DNA of 64,000 nt, taken from assembly GCA_026416515.1 (NCBI GenBank), contig JAOAEZ010000005.1:62001-126000 (forward strand), in the 5' to 3' direction. Below the pieces are notes generated by a model. It ran no database searches and was not told the origin of the DNA. It saw nothing but the letters and a program-made list of their open reading frames with translations. This DNA is from Hydrogenophilus sp. Lineage in GTDB: Bacteria > Pseudomonadota > Gammaproteobacteria > Burkholderiales > Rhodocyclaceae. Position 1 is the first letter of the stretch, and every line of letters starts with the position of its first letter. This document shows positions 52,581 to 63,640 of the stretch, piece after piece. Made by a program: the position numbers and the translations under genes.

Positions 52581-53835
52581 GGAAGTAGCGCACCTTACAC
52601 CGAGGATCGAGCGTCTCGACCACTTCAGCCGGCAATTTCTCGGCGGGAACCGCCTCTACGATCGCCAACTCGGCGGTAGTGGTCAAATCGACCGCCACCA
52701 GCTCGCTGCGCGGCGTATCGGGTTCATACAGAAGCACCCACGGCTTCAGCGGCTCGCGGTCGTTGTTGCGCAGCACCAATCCCACGGCGTCGTTGGACAG
52801 GCGCACAAAGGAACCGGGAGGATAGACCCCGATCAATTTAACGAAAGCAGCGAAAAGCTCCTCACGCCATGCCGCTCGCTCGTGCTTAAACAAGTAAGCG
52901 ACCGCCTTCGCGGGCGCAAAGCGTTTCCGGCCCGGCGGGGGATTGCATAAGTTATCGAAGCGGTTGGCGATCCCGACGATCTGCGCAGCGAGCGGCACTG
53001 CTGTTCCCTTTAAGCTATCGGGGAAACCGTTTCCGGCCACCGACTCATGGTGCCAACGGACTACCTGGCGGATCGAGGGTGAAAGCTCGGCCACTGCCGT
53101 CAGCATCTCCTCGCCGTAGACAGGATGGAGTCGGTAGAGCTGCTCCTCGGCGCGGTTGCGCTGCGTGTTGTACAGCACGCTCGTCGGGATGCGCGACTTA
53201 CCGATATCGTGGAGTAGCGCTGCGGTACCGACTGCCTCGATCGCCTGCTGCGGCAACCCTACACGGTGCGCCAACATCTGCGCCACCACCATCACGTTGA
53301 GCGCATGTCCTGTTGCTCCTTCGTCGTGCGCATGCTCCGCGATTAATTGCAACACCACCTGCGCCTGCGGTGTAAATTTCGCCGCCGCATCGGCAGCCAC
53401 CTGCCGCGCCTGACGGGCTCCGTCGGGGTGGCCGCGCTCAATCGCCGCCAGCGCTTTACGGGTCGCCGCAGCGCTCTGCTCATACTCCCGCTCACAGCGC
53501 GCCAAAATGCGGCGCATCGTCAACACCGCCTCATGCTGGCGGCGTTTTTCCTGTCGCTTTGCCTCGATCGCCGCCGCAAGCTCCGCTCGCTCACGCTCGC
53601 TGGGCGGAGGAGAAGCCTTGGAAGGCAGCACTCCCTCTGGCAAAGGGGTGGTTCGGCTCTTCGCTGGATTCCAACGAACTCGGGCAATTCCCAACGCTTT
53701 TAGCGTCTCGATCTGTCCCTCGTCGCGGATGGTAAAGCGGCTAAACCAGAAGGGATGGTCGAGCCACGGCAGCTCCAGCTCGATAAAGACGCCGGGACGA
53801 AGCAACTCCACTGCTGTCTCAGGTAATGTCTCCAT
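52555..53835 (-). CDS. HD-GYP domain protein with DUF3391 N-terminus
   Basis: Predicted cyclic di-GMP phosphodiesterase or receptor of 426 residues. A DUF3391-like region opens the protein (about 8-55), followed by a charged helix (about 78-150) and the HD-GYP domain (about 160-300). HDIGK is present with the metal pair at 209-210, and His262-His263 follow, but the signature is GFP (270-272) instead of GYP and the DG of the usual DGxGYP is AG. Activity is therefore uncertain. It is divergent from a diguanylate cyclase gene, with 59 bases between starts. Confidence 0.88.
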   Translation of the reverse strand: METLPETAVELLRPGVFIELELPWLDHPFWFSRFTIRDEGQIETLKALGIARVRWNPAKSRTTPLPEGVLPSKASPPPSERERAELAAAIEAKRQEKRRQHEAVLTMRRILARCEREYEQSAAATRKALAAIERGHPDGARQARQVAADAAAKFTPQAQVVLQLIAEHAHDEGATGHALNVMVVAQMLAHRVGLPQQAIEAVGTAALLHDIGKSRIPTSVLYNTQRNRAEEQLYRLHPVYGEEMLTAVAELSPSIRQVVRWHHESVAGNGFPDSLKGTAVPLAAQIVGIANRFDNLCNPPPGRKRFAPAKAVAYLFKHERAAWREELFAAFVKLIGVYPPGSFVRLSNDAVGLVLRNNDREPLKPWVLLYEPDTPRSELVAVDLTTTAELAIVEAVPAEKLPAEVVETLDPRCKVRYFHDVVPPPR

Positions 53836-53894
53836 TCTTCAGTATTCCAACGTATAATTCCAACCAGCACCCGCCCTGCCCTTCTTTGAATGCC

Positions 53895-55451
53895 ATGAAG
53901 CATAACAAAAACTCCTCCCATTCGGACGCGCTTTATCAAGCCGTCGCGTCGCTGCTTCACCGCTTTGGTCCCTCCCTCACCGGTGATGCGCTCCGGGAGG
54001 CTTATTACCATGTCCGCGGGCTTCCCGTTCCCTCGCTACCCGCTCCGTTACCGCTGTTGCAGGCCTGCCTGCGTCTGTTGCCGCGCAGCGAACCCGAGAT
54101 CGACCGGCAACTGCAAACTGCTGAAGCCGCCCTTGCCAAAGGGAACCCCTCCGCTGCGCAGCCGGCGATCGAACGCGCCGCGCTCTGGTTTCTCCATCAC
54201 AGCAGCGATGCCTCCTCCTCTCTTCCCGCCGCGGTCCCCTCGGCGGCCACCGATGAGGAGGTTGTTGAGTTTAGCCATCTCCTCGCCCGTCTCCTCGCCG
54301 ATCTGATACTTCCCTTTCTCAATCCCGATGCCGATCTTTATCACCTCACCAGCGAGCTCATCAAACGGCTTGAAGAAGAACCCCTCACCGCGGAACTGGC
54401 GCGCGACGCTCGTCTGATCCTCGAAACCGCTGCACCGATTGCGGTAGCGGTCAATGACCACGCGCGCGACCTCACCCGCCTTCTCGAGCTGATCCTGCGC
54501 CACCTGGACAACTTTGTCCTCGAAGCGGAACTGGCGCGCGAACAAGTTGCTTTTGTCCGTCAAGCCCTCAATCGCCTTCATGAAGCAGGGGTTTTGGAGG
54601 AAGCGGCCGAGCGGCTGGAGCAGCTGATCGACGCCCAACGCAAGGTCATCGAAGAGCGACGGCAAGCAGAGCAGGAAATTCGTCAACTGCTCGAAGTGGT
54701 AATCGAACGCCTCGCCGGTTTTGCGGGCGATAGCCACAACTTTGCCGACGAGCTCGACGAAACGGTGCGGCGGATTCAAACCGCCAACAGCCTCACCGAA
54801 TTGCGCAACGTCCTTGCCCATATCGTCCAACGCACCCGCTGGATGCAGCAGTCGACGCAAACGGCCCAGCAAGCCGCGGAGCGGGTACAGGCGGAGCTTC
54901 TGGCGACGCGCGCGCGCATGGAACGGCTCGAGGCCGAACTCAAGGAACTATCGCAGCAAACCATCACCGACCCCCTAACGGGGTTGATGAACCGGCGGGG
55001 GCTAGAAAACGTCTGGGCTCGAGAGGCAGCGCGGGCGGTGCGTCACAACACACCGCTCTCCATCGCGGTCGTGGACCTCGACAATTTCAAACAGTTCAAC
55101 GACACCCACGGCCACCTCGCCGGCGATCGGGCTCTGCAGCACCTTGCCGGAATCGCCAAGCGCTCTCTTCGGCCTCAGGATGCGATCGCCCGCTGGGGAG
55201 GGGAGGAGTTCGTCATTCTGCTTCCCGATGCCAACGCCCACGCCGCCGAACGAACTGTTCAACGGCTCCAACGAGAGCTCACCCGGGCCCTCTTCTTCCA
55301 CAACAATCAGCACCATCTGATCACCTTCTCCGCGGGAGTAGCCCAATGGCAGGGGGCGGGCGAATCGCTCGAAGTGCTGATCGCGCGGGCCGACGACGCC
55401 CTCTACAAAGCCAAACGCACCGGCAGGAACCGGGTAGTAGTCGCCCGTTGA
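53895..55451 (+). CDS. Diguanylate cyclase with long helical N-terminal region
   Basis: Protein of 518 residues from the ATG at 53895. No membrane helix is seen. Residues 1-345 are mostly helical with heptad-like stretches (about 215-345) that should form a coiled coil for dimerisation; I recognise no sensor domain. The GGDEF domain (about 350-515) has the intact motif GGEEF at 435-439, DLDNFKQFND for metal binding and an RPQD inhibitory site five residues before it. It should make cyclic di-GMP and be feedback-inhibited. The divergent neighbour is an HD-GYP protein, so the two may be controlled together. Confidence 0.9.
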   Translation: MKHNKNSSHSDALYQAVASLLHRFGPSLTGDALREAYYHVRGLPVPSLPAPLPLLQACLRLLPRSEPEIDRQLQTAEAALAKGNPSAAQPAIERAALWFLHHSSDASSSLPAAVPSAATDEEVVEFSHLLARLLADLILPFLNPDADLYHLTSELIKRLEEEPLTAELARDARLILETAAPIAVAVNDHARDLTRLLELILRHLDNFVLEAELAREQVAFVRQALNRLHEAGVLEEAAERLEQLIDAQRKVIEERRQAEQEIRQLLEVVIERLAGFAGDSHNFADELDETVRRIQTANSLTELRNVLAHIVQRTRWMQQSTQTAQQAAERVQAELLATRARMERLEAELKELSQQTITDPLTGLMNRRGLENVWAREAARAVRHNTPLSIAVVDLDNFKQFNDTHGHLAGDRALQHLAGIAKRSLRPQDAIARWGGEEFVILLPDANAHAAERTVQRLQRELTRALFFHNNQHHLITFSAGVAQWQGAGESLEVLIARADDALYKAKRTGRNRVVVAR

Positions 55452-55559
55452 GCTCTCCCCCGCTCCATCGGCGTCCCCCTCACCCGCCCTCTCCAACGCC
55501 CACCCTCTCTTACTTTTACGACCCCCTCCTGCCACCTTCCCCCCAAAATCTCTTTATCT

Positions 55560-56369
55560 TTAACCGAAGCGGCCAGTCAAATAATCTTCGGTTTGTTTTT
55601 TCTTTGGCCGTACGAAGAGCTCATCGGTAGCGCCGAACTCGATCAGCTCCCCCAGATACATAAACGCCGTATAGTCGGAGATACGCGCCGCCTGCTGCAT
55701 ATTGTGGGTCACGATCAAGATGGTTACCCGCTCGCGCAGCTCGGTGATCAGATCCTCAATCGCCGCGGTCGCGATAGGATCAAGCGCTGAAGTCGGCTCA
55801 TCAAGGAGGAGAATCTCCGGGTCAGCCGCTAACGCCCGCGCGATGCACAGCCGCTGCTGCTGTCCTCCCGACAGAGAGGTGCCGAGCTCCTCTAATCGAT
55901 CCTTCACCTCCTCCCACAGCGCTGCGCCTTTTAGGGCCGCTTCGACGCGATCGGCGACCTCTGTTTTGTTGGTGATTCCGCGCACCACCAACCCGTAAGC
56001 GACATTATCGAAGACCGACTTGGGAAAGGGGTTAGGCTTTTGGAAGACCATCGCCACCCGCATTCGGATCTCGATCGGGTCAACGTCAGGGGCTACCAGG
56101 TTGATCCCCTCAGGATAGAGGAGGATCTCCCCCTCGTAGCGGTTTCCCGGATAGAGATCGTGCATTCGGTTAAAGCTACGCAGCAGCGTCGATTTTCCGC
56201 ACCCCGACGGGCCAATCAATGCGGTTACCCGTCGTTCGGCTACTGGCATAGAGATCTCTTTCAATGCCTGCGCATTACCGTAATAGAAGTTGAAGCGGCG
56301 CACCTCTGCCTTTAGCGGCGCTTCCATTTCTCCACTGGGTGTCTCTTGCTTGTCGGCCTCATTTGTCAT
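55560..56369 (-). CDS. pstB: Phosphate ABC transporter ATP-binding protein PstB
   Basis: ATPase of the high-affinity phosphate importer. It has 269 residues from the ATG at 56369, preceded by GGGA; earlier in-frame codons run into pstA. Walker [10 protein letters not shown], the [10 protein letters not shown] segment typical of Pst[17 protein letters not shown], signature [14 protein letters not shown], Walker [12 protein letters not shown] and the H-loop [13 protein letters not shown] are complete. It is the last gene of the operon; no phoU follows. Confidence 0.96.
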   Translation of the reverse strand: MTNEADKQETPSGEMEAPLKAEVRRFNFYYGNAQALKEISMPVAERRVTALIGPSGCGKSTLLRSFNRMHDLYPGNRYEGEILLYPEGINLVAPDVDPIEIRMRVAMVFQKPNPFPKSVFDNVAYGLVVRGITNKTEVADRVEAALKGAALWEEVKDRLEELGTSLSGGQQQRLCIARALAADPEILLLDEPTSALDPIATAAIEDLITELRERVTILIVTHNMQQAARISDYTAFMYLGELIEFGATDELFVRPKKKQTEDYLTGRFG

Positions 56370-56391
56370 CGGTCTGATCCCACCTTCTCGA

Positions 56392-57360
56392 TCACCAGGT
56401 AAGTTTCTGTCGAATTCGGTAACGCAACCAAATTGCAAAGCCGTTCATTAAAAGCGTTGCGACGATGATCACAATCCCCACCCCTGCCGCCAGGTCGTGA
56501 AAAGCCGGTTGCGGCCGGGAGAGCCAGTTAAACATCTGAATCGGCAACACGGTAAACGGTGAAAAGAGCCATTCAAACGCCCCTGCCCCATTCTGAAACG
56601 GTATGGGCGGTAAAAAAGCGATGAAGGTAAGCGCCCCGATGGTAATCACCGGCGCCGTCTCTCCGATCGCCCGCGCCATTCCGATGATTACCCCGGTGAG
56701 AATTCCGCCAGAAGCGTACGGTAGAAGGTGATCCTTGACCACCTGCCAGCGGGTTGCACCGCAGGCAAAAGCAGCCTCGCGAATATGAACAGGGATCGAT
56801 CGCAGCGACTCGCGGGTAGCGACGATGATCACCGGTAAAATCATCAGCGCCAAGGTTAGCCCTGCCGTTAAGATGCTCTGGCCGAAATTGAGAATATAGA
56901 CAAAGAGCCCCAACGCCAAAAGACCATAAACGATCGACGGAACAGCGGCCAAATTGGTAACGTTGATCTCGATGAGCTCCGTTAGCCAATTCTTAGGCGC
57001 ATACTCCTCCAGATAGACCGCCGCTGCTACCCCCAGCGGAGCTGCGGCGACGAACGTTACCAGCATCACTAGAGCTGTTCCCACCCAGGAGGAGTAGATC
57101 CCCGCCTCAGACGGCCGGCGCGACGGGAAGTTAAAGTAGAACTCCTTCCGCAGCACATGTTCGTAGCCGTCGAGAATCAGATCGATGAAAAGGACCACCA
57201 GCGTTACCACCCCCACCATCGTTGCCACAAACCCCACCGCTGCGAAAAAGAGATCCCAGCGGCGCCGGCGAACGATCCCTTGCCGAAGTTGCAGCAACGC
57301 GCTTTTTCCCCCTTCGGAGGAGGCGGTCTTTCTCTGCTCGTCCAAAGCAGTCTGAGCCAT
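56392..57360 (-). CDS. pstA: Phosphate ABC transporter permease PstA
   Basis: Inner-membrane permease of the phosphate importer. It has 322 residues with six membrane helices and the coupling loop [20 protein letters not shown]. The [15 protein letters not shown] segment and [13 protein letters not shown] are typical of PstA. An extra hydrophilic N-terminus of about 35 residues precedes the first helix. It lies 28 bases after pstC. Confidence 0.95.
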   Translation of the reverse strand: MAQTALDEQRKTASSEGGKSALLQLRQGIVRRRRWDLFFAAVGFVATMVGVVTLVVLFIDLILDGYEHVLRKEFYFNFPSRRPSEAGIYSSWVGTALVMLVTFVAAAPLGVAAAVYLEEYAPKNWLTELIEINVTNLAAVPSIVYGLLALGLFVYILNFGQSILTAGLTLALMILPVIIVATRESLRSIPVHIREAAFACGATRWQVVKDHLLPYASGGILTGVIIGMARAIGETAPVITIGALTFIAFLPPIPFQNGAGAFEWLFSPFTVLPIQMFNWLSRPQPAFHDLAAGVGIVIIVATLLMNGFAIWLRYRIRQKLTW

Positions 57361-57388
57361 CTTTCGAAGTCCCGAGTCTTAGAGGTAA

Positions 57389-58339
57389 CTAATAGGTCTC
57401 CCGCCAGCGGCGGCGTACCCATTGACCTATCACGTTAAAAAAGAGGGTAATCAGCACCAGTACCAACCCTACCGCGAAAATCGATTGGTAGCCAATCGAA
57501 CCATGCGGCAGGTCACCCATCGCTACCTGGACAATATAAGCGGTAATTGTCGCCGCCGGCTCACGGGGGTCGAAGGTAAAGTTGGGTTGCTGGCCAGCGG
57601 CGATCGCCACCACCATCGTCTCTCCAACAGCGCGCGACATCCCGAGGATAAACGAGGCAACGACGCCGGAGGTCGCTGCCGGCAACACCACTCGGGTCGC
57701 CGTCTGGAACCGGGTTGCCCCCATCGCATAGGAGGCCTCACGCAACGCCATCGGTACAGCGCGCATTGCGTCTTCCGAGACCGAAGCGACGTAAGGCGTG
57801 ATCATAACCCCGATCACGATCCCCGGACTTAGCATATTGAAACCGGGCAAATCGGGGATAATCTTCTGCAACAACGGGGTTACAAAAAGCAACGCGAAAT
57901 AACCATACACGATCGTCGGCACCCCCTCGAGCAACTCTAGGAAGGGTTTAACCGATTCTCGAACCGCGTGGGGGGCAAATTCTGAAAGGTAGATAGCGAC
58001 TAGAAGCCCTAGCGGTACTGAAACCAGAATAGCGATCCCAGCGATGACAAAGGTCCCCGCCAACAGCGGGAGCACTCCGAACTCCGCTCGCTCGAAGAGA
58101 GGCGTCCATTGAGTGTGGGTAAGGAATTCGAGAAGCGAAACGTGCTCAAAAAAGGAGAGCGCCTCATACAGCAGAATAACGACGATTGCCACCGTTGTCG
58201 CTACCGCTGAAAAGGCGGCTAAAAAGAGGAGCGCTTCAACGATGCGTTCGGTGAGAGGGTGGGTGGTTCGTCGTCTAGAGCGAGGATAGGGCATAGAGGA
58301 AGAGATCGGAGTCGAGAGCGTTGCTGTGTTTAGGTCCAT
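57389..58339 (-). CDS. pstC: Phosphate ABC transporter permease PstC
   Basis: Second permease subunit. It has 316 residues with six membrane helices, the EGVPTIVYGYFALLFVTP segment and the coupling loop REASYAMGATRFQTATRVVLP. ATG at 58339; an internal ATG at 58294 would remove 15 residues and is possible since neither has a strong ribosome site. It is 65 bases after pstS, with a hairpin in the gap. Confidence 0.95.
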   Translation of the reverse strand: MDLNTATLSTPISSSMPYPRSRRRTTHPLTERIVEALLFLAAFSAVATTVAIVVILLYEALSFFEHVSLLEFLTHTQWTPLFERAEFGVLPLLAGTFVIAGIAILVSVPLGLLVAIYLSEFAPHAVRESVKPFLELLEGVPTIVYGYFALLFVTPLLQKIIPDLPGFNMLSPGIVIGVMITPYVASVSEDAMRAVPMALREASYAMGATRFQTATRVVLPAATSGVVASFILGMSRAVGETMVVAIAAGQQPNFTFDPREPAATITAYIVQVAMGDLPHGSIGYQSIFAVGLVLVLITLFFNVIGQWVRRRWRETY

Positions 58340-58366
58340 TTCGGTCGATCCCGCTTTCGGAGGGGG

Positions 58367-58384
58367 GAGGGGATCTCGCCCCTC
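58367..58384 (-). other. Hairpin in the pstS-pstC spacer
   Basis: GAGGGG and CCCCTC form a perfect 6-base stem with a 6-base loop. It lies 21 bases after the pstS stop and before pstC. Such stems often protect the 3' end of binding-protein messages so that more PstS than permease is made. No T-run follows, so full termination is unlikely. Confidence 0.5.
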
Positions 58385-58404
58385 TCGCCCCTATCCCTGC
58401 GCAC

Positions 58405-59409
58405 TTAGAGTTTGCCCTCGCGCTTGAGCAGCTCTTCTACTGTGACCCCTACTTCTGGTTTACCACCGAAAGCTGTCCCGAGCTTGCGCGCTTTGAAGTT
58501 CTTCATCGCCAGCTCATAAGCGGTTGCCGGTAGATCGACGTAACCAACCTCTTTCGCGAGTTTACCACCATTCTTCAAGTAGAACTCCACAAACTCGCGT
58601 ACCTCGGGTCGCTTCTCAGCAGCGTCAGCGTTCACATAGATAAAGATCGGCCGCGACAGCGGTACATAGACCCCCTTATTGACGGTCTCAACACTCGGCT
58701 CAATGGCGGGAGAAGCTTCATCTTTCTTGATCTTCACCGCCTTAAGCCGGTTTTTATTTTCGAGGTAATAGGCCATCCCGAAGTAGCCCAGCGCCCCTAC
58801 ATCGGCGCTGACGAATTGAACCAACACATTGTCGTCTTCAGAAGCTAAGTAGTCGCCTCGGCTCGATTTCGCTTTACCCACCACCGCCTCTGTAAAGTAG
58901 TCGAAGGTCCCAGAGTCGGCGCCCGGGCCGGCGAGCTTTAGCGGCCGGTCGGGGAAACGCGGAGAAACTTGGTTCCAGTTGGTGATCTTGCCTTGGGCGT
59001 CGGGCTCCCACATCTTCTTGAGCTCTGCGACCGTCATTTCGTTTGCCCAATCGTTTTTGGGGTTTACCACTACCGTCAGTGCGTCAAAGGCCACAGGGAG
59101 CTCGATATACTTAATTCCTCCCTCGGCGCAGGCTTTCATCTCCGCTTCGAGGATTGGTCGCGATGCATTCGAAATATCGGTCTCGCCGCGGCAGAACTTC
59201 TTAAAACCGCCGCCTGTTCCCGAGATTCCAACCGTTACTTTTATTTCCCCTCTCTTTGCCTTCTGGAATTCTTCAGCTACCGCCTCCGTCACAGGAAAGA
59301 CGGTACTGGAACCATCGATGCGGATAATCTTCTCCGCCCCAAAGGCTACGGAAGCTTGCAGCGTCGCTGCAACCAAAGAAGCTGCCAACGCGGTCTTTTG
59401 CACACTCAT
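58405..59409 (-). CDS. pstS: Phosphate-binding protein PstS
   Basis: Periplasmic phosphate-binding protein. It has 334 residues with a signal peptide (about 1-24, cleaved before [15 protein letters not shown]). Phosphate-site segments visible are [33 protein letters not shown] and [14 protein letters not shown]. It belongs to the longer PstS group by its SASRPI-like motif (NASRPI). It is first in pstSCAB and has a PhoB box with -10 upstream. Confidence 0.95.
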   Translation of the reverse strand: MSVQKTALAASLVAATLQASVAFGAEKIIRIDGSSTVFPVTEAVAEEFQKAKRGEIKVTVGISGTGGGFKKFCRGETDISNASRPILEAEMKACAEGGIKYIELPVAFDALTVVVNPKNDWANEMTVAELKKMWEPDAQGKITNWNQVSPRFPDRPLKLAGPGADSGTFDYFTEAVVGKAKSSRGDYLASEDDNVLVQFVSADVGALGYFGMAYYLENKNRLKAVKIKKDEASPAIEPSVETVNKGVYVPLSRPIFIYVNADAAEKRPEVREFVEFYLKNGGKLAKEVGYVDLPATAYELAMKNFKARKLGTAFGGKPEVGVTVEELLKREGKL

Positions 59410-59445
59410 GGTTAAAGCTCCTGCAGTGTCTGAGAAGGTGGAGCG

Positions 59446-59479
59446 AGTCTACCCGACCTATATGACAATTTGATGACAA
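59446..59479 (-). promoter_or_regulatory. PhoB box and -10 element of pstSCAB
   Basis: On the minus strand two identical half-sites TTGTCAT are separated by CAAA (59479-59462), an 11-base period. Ten bases further is TAGACT (59451-59446). This is the same geometry as the phoB promoter at 2675-2708 and as classical Pho promoters. The pstS ATG lies 36 bases downstream. Confidence 0.85.
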
Positions 59480-59586
59480 TTTTTATTTTCAGCGTCGGGA
59501 ATTTCGAAATATGGACTTCGGGAATATTCATTCTCATTAACCCTATAGGCAAAAAGACAAAATATAAATGGTAGTAAGAGGGAATC

Positions 59587-59595
59587 TGTGGATAA
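59587..59595 (-). promoter_or_regulatory. DnaA box (perfect)
   Basis: Minus strand reads TTATCCACA, an exact match to the DnaA consensus TTATNCACA. Confidence 0.7.
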
Positions 59596-59745
59596 CTTCA
59601 GCCGCAACGCAAAGGAGAAGGCGGAGAAGGAGTGGATGATCGCGGTGATAACCTTATGAAAAGGGAGGGGATAAGTGGGGACAGAAAGAGAGAGCTCCCT
59701 ATTTTTCCATTTTTTCCTCAATATGTTAGTTTTCTATTCCCATCC

Positions 59746-59754
59746 CTATTCACA
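59746..59754 (+). promoter_or_regulatory. DnaA box (one mismatch)
   Basis: Plus strand reads CTATTCACA, differing from the consensus only at the first base. It follows the T-rich tract at 59700-59735, a possible unwinding element. Confidence 0.45.
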
Positions 59755-59809
59755 TGGTAAGGAGCAAAACTCGCGAATGGGGAATCTCAGAGCATTGCGA
59801 AGAGGAAGC

Positions 59810-59830
59810 TGTGGATAATTTTGTCGATAA
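59810..59830 (-). promoter_or_regulatory. Paired DnaA boxes
   Basis: A perfect TTATCCACA (59818-59810) and a one-mismatch TTATCGACA (59830-59822) lie in the same orientation, 12 bases apart start to start, a spacing that allows cooperative DnaA binding. Confidence 0.6.
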
Positions 59831-59891
59831 AAGTGAATCGAGCCAACATCCCCTTTAGCAAAAAGGGAGGATTTTGTGGATGGCTTCTTCG

Positions 59892-59907
59892 CAAAAATCT
59901 ATTTTTG
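59892..59907. repeat. 16-base palindrome after gyrB
   Basis: CAAAAAT and ATTTTTG flank CT, giving a perfect inverted repeat 16 bases beyond the gyrB stop. It may act as a weak terminator for gyrB or as part of the origin region; read on the minus strand no T-run follows it. Confidence 0.45.
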
Positions 59908-59922
59908 ACAGAGAGAAATAGC

Positions 59923-62400
<2,478 letters not shown>

Positions 62401-62403
62401 CTA

Positions 62404-62469
62404 AATCCATTCAATACATTTAATCTTCAATCCATCTAATCTTCAATAAATTTAATCTTGCAATAAGAA
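62404..62469. repeat. Short tandem repeat upstream of gyrB
   Basis: Four imperfect copies of a 16- to 18-base AT-rich unit, with core AATCTTCAAT on the plus strand: 62404-62421, 62422-62437, 62438-62453 and 62454-62469. The middle two share their first ten bases exactly. The array ends seven bases before the gyrB ATG, so it lies in the gyrB leader. Function unknown. Confidence 0.7.
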
Positions 62470-62509
62470 TACCCACGGGTCATTGTTGAGTTCAGAGATC
62501 GCTTGCTTC

Positions 62510-63619
62510 TTACAGCCGCATGGGCATGACCACATATTGAAAACGCTCATCCTCAGGGGTGGTGATAAGCGCGGCGGCCATGCTGTCCTTGAGCGAGAGA
62601 TGGACCACTTCGTTGCTGAGGGTGGTGAGGACGTCGGTGAGATAAGAGACGTTAAAACCGATTTCCAGAGGGGCTCCTTCATAGTGGATTTCGATCTCTT
62701 CGATCGCCTCTTCTCGGTCGATATTGTGGCTGCTGATGCGAATGAGGCCCGCGTTGAGGGCGAGCTTGACAGCGCGCATCTTTTCTTCCGTGAGCAGCGA
62801 GACGCGTTGCAGGGCTTTGAGCAGCTCGATTCGGTCGAAGACGATGCGGATGGGGTTGTTTTTGGGAAGAACGCGTTGATAGTCGGGGAAGCGCCCTTCG
62901 ATCGTTTTGGTGGTAAAACGGACCGAACCCAGTGCAGCAGTGACTTGTCGTTCCGCAAAAAGGAGCGTTATTGCTTCGTCGCTGTCGGTGAGGAGCCGTT
63001 CGAGCTCTAAGACCGCTTTGCGCGGCAAAATTGCTTCGAGTGGGGCAGCAGGCGGCTCGGCGAGCGGCTCTTCGACGTGCGCAAGGCGGTGACCATCGGT
63101 GGCAACGGCGTGCAGGGTGCCGTCGACAATTTGGAGGAAGACGCCGTTGAGGTAATAACGAACGTCTTGCTGGGCCATCGCAAAGGCGGTGAGCGAGAGA
63201 AGACGACGCAAGAGCCGCTTGCTGAGAGAGATCGTCTGCCCTTCAGTGGGAATCTCAAGGAGCGGGAATTCTTCGGCGGGGAGTGTTTGCAGGGAGAAAC
63301 GACTGCGCCCGGCGTGAATTTTGAGGTGGTCGCGCTCTTGGGTGAGGTGAACGTCTACCCCTTCGGGGAGGGCTTTGACGATGTCGATCAGCTTTTTGGC
63401 CGGTACCGCCAGCGAGCCGTCGCTGCCGGTAAATTCACCGAGCGGTTGGGTGACGACAATCTGCGCGTCCAGGTCGGTGGCAGTGACCGTGAGCGCATTA
63501 TAGGCGCGTTCCAGGAGCACACAGCCGAGGATTGGCTTGGTTTGGCGTCTTTCCACCACACCACCTGCCGCGGCCAGAGGCGCCAACAACACGTCGCGAG
63601 GGGCTTTGAGCGAGAGCAT
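62510..63619 (-). CDS. dnaN: DNA polymerase III beta subunit (sliding clamp)
   Basis: Ring-shaped processivity factor. It has 369 residues in three similar domains. Family features include the PILGCVLLERAYNALTVTATDLD start region, RRLLSLTAFAMAQQDVRYYLNGV and VATDGHRLAH, and the C-terminal YVVMPMRL, which forms the partner-binding pocket region. It follows dnaA by 21 bases, with AGGAGA upstream of its ATG. Confidence 0.97.
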   Translation of the reverse strand: MLSLKAPRDVLLAPLAAAGGVVERRQTKPILGCVLLERAYNALTVTATDLDAQIVVTQPLGEFTGSDGSLAVPAKKLIDIVKALPEGVDVHLTQERDHLKIHAGRSRFSLQTLPAEEFPLLEIPTEGQTISLSKRLLRRLLSLTAFAMAQQDVRYYLNGVFLQIVDGTLHAVATDGHRLAHVEEPLAEPPAAPLEAILPRKAVLELERLLTDSDEAITLLFAERQVTAALGSVRFTTKTIEGRFPDYQRVLPKNNPIRIVFDRIELLKALQRVSLLTEEKMRAVKLALNAGLIRISSHNIDREEAIEEIEIHYEGAPLEIGFNVSYLTDVLTTLSNEVVHLSLKDSMAAALITTPEDERFQYVVMPMRL

Positions 63620-63640
63620 CGCGTTTCTCCTTTTCTCTTT

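Larger units (their letters stand above)
59480..59922. other. Candidate replication origin region (non-coding, AT-rich)
   Basis: Gene-free stretch between the pstS promoter and the gyrB stop, clearly richer in A and T than the flanking genes. It holds perfect TTATCCACA DnaA boxes at 59587-59595 and 59810-59818, one-mismatch boxes at 59746-59754 and 59822-59830, T-rich tracts near 59700-59735 and a 16-base palindrome at 59892-59907. The G/C bias of the plus strand changes sign across it. Short open frames here overlap these elements and look spurious. An oriC role is inferred. Confidence 0.6.

Noticed and set aside
59458-59721. Open frame of 87 codons on the minus strand between pstS and gyrB
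   Set aside because: It covers the PhoB box and a DnaA box, has no family features and lies in AT-rich non-coding sequence.
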